Origin: Clostridiaceae bacterium
GTDB lineage: Bacteria > Bacillota > Clostridia > Oscillospirales > Butyricicoccaceae
NCBI GenBank assembly: GCA_016293155.1
Contig: JAEDEU010000115.1
Coordinates: forward strand, 1-5,309
Direction: 5' to 3'
Length of the DNA: 5,309 nt
This document shows, one piece after another, positions 3,066 to 5,309 of the stretch (positions are counted from its first letter, which is position 1; every line of letters starts with the position of its first letter). Below the pieces are notes generated by a model, which made no database searches, had not been told where the DNA came from, and worked only from the letters and a program-made list of their open reading frames with translations. The translations under genes were made by a program, and so were the position numbers.

Positions 3066-5189
3066 ATGACTACGATCACTAAGAAGTCGTTTGACGAGTG
3101 CCGCGTATTCGAGACCGAGCTTGCAGGCCGCAAGTTCTCCGTCGAGACCGGCAAGGTCGCTCAGCTGGCAAACGGCTCCGCATTCTGCCGCTACGGCGAC
3201 ACCGTTGTTCTGGTTACCGCAACCGCATCCGCAAAGCCGCGTGACGGCATTGACTTCTTCCCGCTCTCCGTTGACTTCGAGGAGAAGCTGTACGCAGTCG
3301 GCCGCATCCCGGGCTCCTTCCAGCGCCGTGAGGGCCGTCCGTCCGAGCAGGCAATCCTTGCCTCCCGCCAGATCGACCGCCCGATGCGCCCGCTGTTCCC
3401 GAAGGATCTGCGCAACGACGTTTCCATCGTCTGCACCGTTATGGGCAACGACTATGACAACTCCCCGGAGGTCACCGCACTCAACGGCGCTTCCATCGCA
3501 GTTGCCATTTCGGATATCCCGTTCAAGCACACGGTTGCCGGCGTCAACATCGGCATGATCGACGGCGAGGTTATCATCAACCCGACCCGCGAGCAGCGCG
3601 CTGTTTCCCAGATGGACGTTACCGTCTGCGGCACCGCCGAGAAGATCGTCATGATCGAGGCAGGCGCAAACGAGATCCCGGAGGATCAGATGTTTGACGC
3701 ACTGATGACCGCACACGAGGAAATCAAGAAGATGTGCGCCTTCATCGACAGCATCCGCGAGGCAGTCGGCAAGCCGAAGTTCGAATACGAGCATCACGAC
3801 GTTGACCACGACCTGTACGACAAGGTTGAGGCATTCGCACGCGGCAAGATCGAGATCGCATTCGACACCGACGACAAGACCGTCCGCGACGAGCGTATGC
3901 AGGTTGTCCGCGCAGAGATCGAGGAGTTCCTCGGCGAGGAGGTTGTCGCAGAGCGCGGCGCCGAGCTGGGCGAGATCATTGACAAGATTTGCAAGGCTGT
4001 TGTCCGCAAGTGGCTCACCGAGGGCAAGCGCGTAGACGGCCGCGGCATGGAGGAAGTCCGTCCGCTGGCATCCGAGGTCGGCGTTCTGCCGCGCGCACAC
4101 GGCTCCGGTCTGTTCACCCGCGGTCAGACTCAGGTTCTGTCCATCGCTACCCTGGGTACCCTGGGCGATGCGCAGGAGCTGGACACCATCTTTGACCAGA
4201 AGGAAAAGAGATATATCCACCACTATAACTTCCCGTCCTTCTCCGTCGGCGAGACCCGCCCGTCCCGCGGCCCGGGACGCCGCGAGATCGGTCACGGCGC
4301 ACTGGCTGAGCGCTCTCTGGTTCCGGTTCTGCCGTCTGCGGAGGAGTTCCCGTACGCAATCCGCGTTGTCTCCGAGGTTCTGTCCTCCAACGGCTCTACC
4401 TCTCAGGGCTCTGTCTGCGGCTCCACCCTCGCACTGATGGACGCAGGCGTTCCGATCAAGGCACCGGTTGCCGGCATTTCCTGCGGTCTGATTACCGACG
4501 GCGGTCAGGAGACCACCTTCACCGATATTCAGGGCGTTGAGGACTTCTACGGCGATATGGACTTCAAGGTAGCAGGTACCAAGAAGGGCATCACCGGCAT
4601 TCAGGTCGATATCAAGGTAGACGGCCTGTCCCCGTCCGTCATCAAGGAAGCCTTCCGCAAGTGCCGTGACGCTCGTTACCAGATTCTGGACGAGATCATG
4701 CTCAAGGCAATTCCGGAGGTTCGCTCCGAGCTGTCCGACTGGGCTCCGAAGATGATTACCATCAAGATTCATCCGGACAAGATCCGCGAGGTCATCGGCA
4801 AGGGCGGCTCCGTCATCCAGAAGATCACCGCAGAGTCCGGTGCAAAGGTTGACATCAACGACGACGGCACCGTCTGCATCGCCGCCATCAACGGCGCGGA
4901 CTGCGAGACCGCCAAGAAGATGATTCTGGCAATCGCAAAGGATCCGGAAGTCGGCGACGTATTCTACGGCAAGGTTGTCCGCCTGCTGAACTTCGGCGCA
5001 TTCGTCGAGATCGCACCGGGCAAGGACGGTCTGGTTCACATCTCCAAGCTGGAGAAGCACCGCGTCGAGAAGGTTGAGGACGTGCTGAACGTCGGCGACA
5101 TGACCTGGGTCAAGGTCATCGAGATCGACGACAAGGGCCGCATCAACCTGTCCCGCAAGGATGTCAAGGACTCCGAGAAGGTTCAGTAA
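3066..5189 (+). CDS. pnp: Polynucleotide phosphorylase (polyribonucleotide nucleotidyltransferase)
   Basis: PNPase degrades RNA 3' to 5' using phosphate, releasing nucleoside diphosphates; it can also add 3' tails. It works as a trimer in the cytosol, often with other RNA decay enzymes. The 707 residues are the normal length. Order: first RNase PH core (about 10-145) with the FQRREG loop (85-90), a helical domain (about 200-310), second RNase PH core (about 320-540), KH domain (about 560-622) with GKGG (578-581), and S1 domain (about 628-697). In the second core, GRREIGH (404-410) and NGSTSQGS (442-449) form the phosphate site. D493, D499 and K501 match the E. coli catalytic residues D486, D492 and K494 in spacing. 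Nothing is missing. It follows rpsO by 226 nt and is expected to share its promoter and to be controlled through the leader hairpin. Confidence 0.98.
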   Translation: MTTITKKSFDECRVFETELAGRKFSVETGKVAQLANGSAFCRYGDTVVLVTATASAKPRDGIDFFPLSVDFEEKLYAVGRIPGSFQRREGRPSEQAILASRQIDRPMRPLFPKDLRNDVSIVCTVMGNDYDNSPEVTALNGASIAVAISDIPFKHTVAGVNIGMIDGEVIINPTREQRAVSQMDVTVCGTAEKIVMIEAGANEIPEDQMFDALMTAHEEIKKMCAFIDSIREAVGKPKFEYEHHDVDHDLYDKVEAFARGKIEIAFDTDDKTVRDERMQVVRAEIEEFLGEEVVAERGAELGEIIDKICKAVVRKWLTEGKRVDGRGMEEVRPLASEVGVLPRAHGSGLFTRGQTQVLSIATLGTLGDAQELDTIFDQKEKRYIHHYNFPSFSVGETRPSRGPGRREIGHGALAERSLVPVLPSAEEFPYAIRVVSEVLSSNGSTSQGSVCGSTLALMDAGVPIKAPVAGISCGLITDGGQETTFTDIQGVEDFYGDMDFKVAGTKKGITGIQVDIKVDGLSPSVIKEAFRKCRDARYQILDEIMLKAIPEVRSELSDWAPKMITIKIHPDKIREVIGKGGSVIQKITAESGAKVDINDDGTVCIAAINGADCETAKKMILAIAKDPEVGDVFYGKVVRLLNFGAFVEIAPGKDGLVHISKLEKHRVEKVEDVLNVGDMTWVKVIEIDDKGRINLSRKDVKDSEKVQ

Positions 5190-5202
5190 GCTCACACAAT
5201 TC

Positions 5203-5236
5203 ACGGTCATCCGCATCGCGCGGGTGACCGTTTTTT
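5203..5236 (+). terminator. Intrinsic terminator of pnp
   Basis: ACGGTCATCCGC (5203-5214) and GCGGGTGACCGT (5220-5231) form 12 pairs including one U-G, loop ATCGC, followed by six T (5231-5236). Strong, 13 nt after the pnp stop; it closes the rpsO-pnp unit. Confidence 0.94.
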
Positions 5237-5240
5237 ATGG

Positions 5241-5269
5241 TTGGATTTTCGGCGAAAAAATGGTATGAT
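5241..5269 (+). promoter_or_regulatory. Promoter for a gene beyond the window
   Basis: TTGGAT (5241-5246), a 17-nt spacer, and TATGAT (5264-5269) preceded by TGG. Expected start near 5276. The remaining 33 nt show no start codon with a ribosome binding site, so only the start of a leader is visible and the gene it serves cannot be named. Confidence 0.75.
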
Positions 5270-5309
5270 TAAGGTCAGAGAACAACCCTTTCAGGATTGC
5301 GGAACGGTC

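Noticed and set aside
2892..5216. A 774-codon open frame on the minus strand, antisense to pnp
   Set aside because: It is the codon-bias shadow of pnp: the translation is low-complexity (Leu/Asp/Ala/Val-rich), matches no family I know and has no suitable start signal. The pnp product is unmistakable.

Overview
The window looks like chromosomal DNA of a Gram-positive anaerobe of class Clostridia. An Oscillospirales or Butyricicoccaceae-type gut bacterium is my best guess. The reasons are the short (about 430-residue) form of ThiC, strong AGGAGG-type ribosome binding sites, a rpsO-pnp pair, and GC-rich coding sequence separated by AT-rich, promoter-dense spacers. The genus is inference.

Layout. 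At 1-1619, on the minus strand, lies a complete thiC transcription unit: sigma-A promoter, TPP riboswitch aptamer, riboswitch terminator, ribosome binding site, the 434-residue ThiC and its final terminator. At 1656-1940 lies a compact locus with the layout of a par/Fst-type type I toxin-antitoxin module. A plus-strand mRNA encodes a 28-residue hydrophobic peptide. A convergent minus-strand RNA of about 76 nt ends at a strong hairpin just behind the peptide gene and carries the complement of two short repeats copied from the peptide's translation start region. At 1970-2100, on the minus strand, is a candidate stand-alone small RNA of about 96 nt with its own promoter, a 5' hairpin and an intrinsic terminator. 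Positions 2101-2419 hold no supportable gene, only AT-rich repeats and inverted repeats.

At 2420-5236, on the plus strand, is the conserved rpsO-pnp pair. A promoter feeds a structured leader, ribosomal protein S15, a terminator that may be leaky, and then a leader with a hairpin of about 46 base pairs directly before pnp. Polynucleotide phosphorylase is complete (707 residues: two RNase PH domains, KH, S1) and is followed by a strong terminator. A further promoter at 5241-5269 points to a gene beyond the window.

How it works together: thiC makes the thiamin pyrimidine and is expected to be shut off by thiamin pyrophosphate through its leader. rpsO and pnp join translation and RNA turnover, and both have leaders whose structure suggests feedback control by their own products. 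The most interesting parts are the unannotated RNA-based elements: the candidate toxin-antitoxin locus, the neighbouring small RNA and the long pnp leader duplex. All six promoters I can identify carry an extended -10 (TG-n) element.
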